This document shows, piece by piece, positions 5,493-5,712 of a stretch of 5,712 nucleotides of DNA (positions are counted from its first letter, which is position 1; every line of letters begins with the position of its first letter). A program made the position numbers and the translations under genes. The DNA comes from Clostridia bacterium (GTDB lineage Bacteria > Bacillota > Clostridia > Oscillospirales > SIG627), in NCBI GenBank assembly GCA_017453605.1, contig JAFTEP010000190.1, forward strand, positions 1 to 5,712, in the 5' to 3' direction. The notes beneath the pieces were generated by a model. The model was not told the origin of the DNA. It worked only from the letters and a program-made list of their open reading frames with translations, and ran no database searches.

Positions 5493-5712
5493 ATGGATAA
5501 TTCTGAAGAAAAAAGATTTGAGGGAAAGGTCATAATCTCTTCGGGCGCGGCGAGCGGAATGGGAAAAAGAGTCTGCGAAAGGTTTGTTTTGGAAGGCGGC
5601 AGCGCGCTCATGGCGGACGTAAATCCCGAAACGCTCAAAAGCGCGGTGGAAAAAGTGAACGCGATTCGCCCCGGCTCCGCGGTCGGCTGCGTATGCGACG
5701 TCAGGGACTACG
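5493..5712 (+). CDS. Short-chain dehydrogenase/reductase (SDR), N-terminal fragment cut by the window edge
   Basis: The first 73 residues of a classical SDR NAD(P)-dependent oxidoreductase; the rest lies past the right edge, so the catalytic YxxxK and substrate pocket cannot be seen. Visible parts are the first strand GKVIISSG (11-18) and the cofactor loop SGAASGMG (17-24), which matches TGxxxGxG with Ser for the first Thr. Next are helix KRVCERFVLEGG (25-36) and the second strand ALMADV (38-43), whose Asp42 sits where an acidic residue favours NAD(H) over NADP(H). CDVRD (68-72) is the typical adenine-contact motif after strand 3. The ATG at 5493 is preceded by AAGGAGA (5476-5482), about 11 bases upstream. 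It is transcribed divergently from the AraC-type regulator and is its most likely target. Closely similar sequences act on sugars, polyols, hydroxy acids or acyl thioesters; the substrate cannot be assigned from this fragment. Confidence 0.88.
   Translation, partial: MDNSEEKRFEGKVIISSGAASGMGKRVCERFVLEGGSALMADVNPETLKSAVEKVNAIRPGSAVGCVCDVRDY

Overview
The window looks like a fragment of a bacterial chromosome, most plausibly from an uncultured gut- or rumen-type Clostridia member (Firmicutes). That assignment is an inference. It rests on A/G-rich Shine-Dalgarno sequences, sigma-A-type promoters with TGn-extended -10 boxes, heavy AGA/AGG arginine use in otherwise moderately GC-rich genes, and the gene content. 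No rRNA, tRNA, CRISPR array, insertion sequence or phage gene was seen.

Left part (1-1008): two small A-rich genes on the + strand. The second (367-966) encodes a 199-residue protein with two copies of a small beta-barrel-like repeat, resembling the Tudor-like domain at the C-terminus of UvrD/PcrA helicases. The first (34-285, frame open to the window edge) has no barrel but shares recognisable sequence with the linker between the two barrels, so the two are related. A strong intrinsic terminator (974-1008) closes this unit.

Middle part (1010-4546): a near-consensus promoter starts two bases after the terminator T-run. It drives a probable two-gene operon: a cytoplasmic GH36-type alpha-galactosidase (1095-3146) and, 11 bases later, a 12-TM MATE-family transporter (3158-4546). 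These genes are clearly GC-richer than the left part.

Right part (4548-5712): an AraC-family regulator on the - strand converges on the MATE gene with one base between the stop codons. It is divergent from the start of a short-chain dehydrogenase/reductase gene cut off by the right edge. The 129-base divergent gap holds two back-to-back extended -10 promoters whose -35 regions interleave.

Working together (inference): this could be a small carbohydrate-use locus. The GH36 enzyme would release alpha-linked galactose (or a related sugar) in the cytoplasm, the SDR might oxidise or reduce a sugar or polyol, and the AraC regulator would sense a metabolite and control the divergent SDR gene, itself and possibly the GH36-MATE operon. 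No sugar importer is visible, and the job of the MATE protein here is unknown. I found no convincing undescribed system. The least explained element is the pair of related barrel/linker genes at the left.
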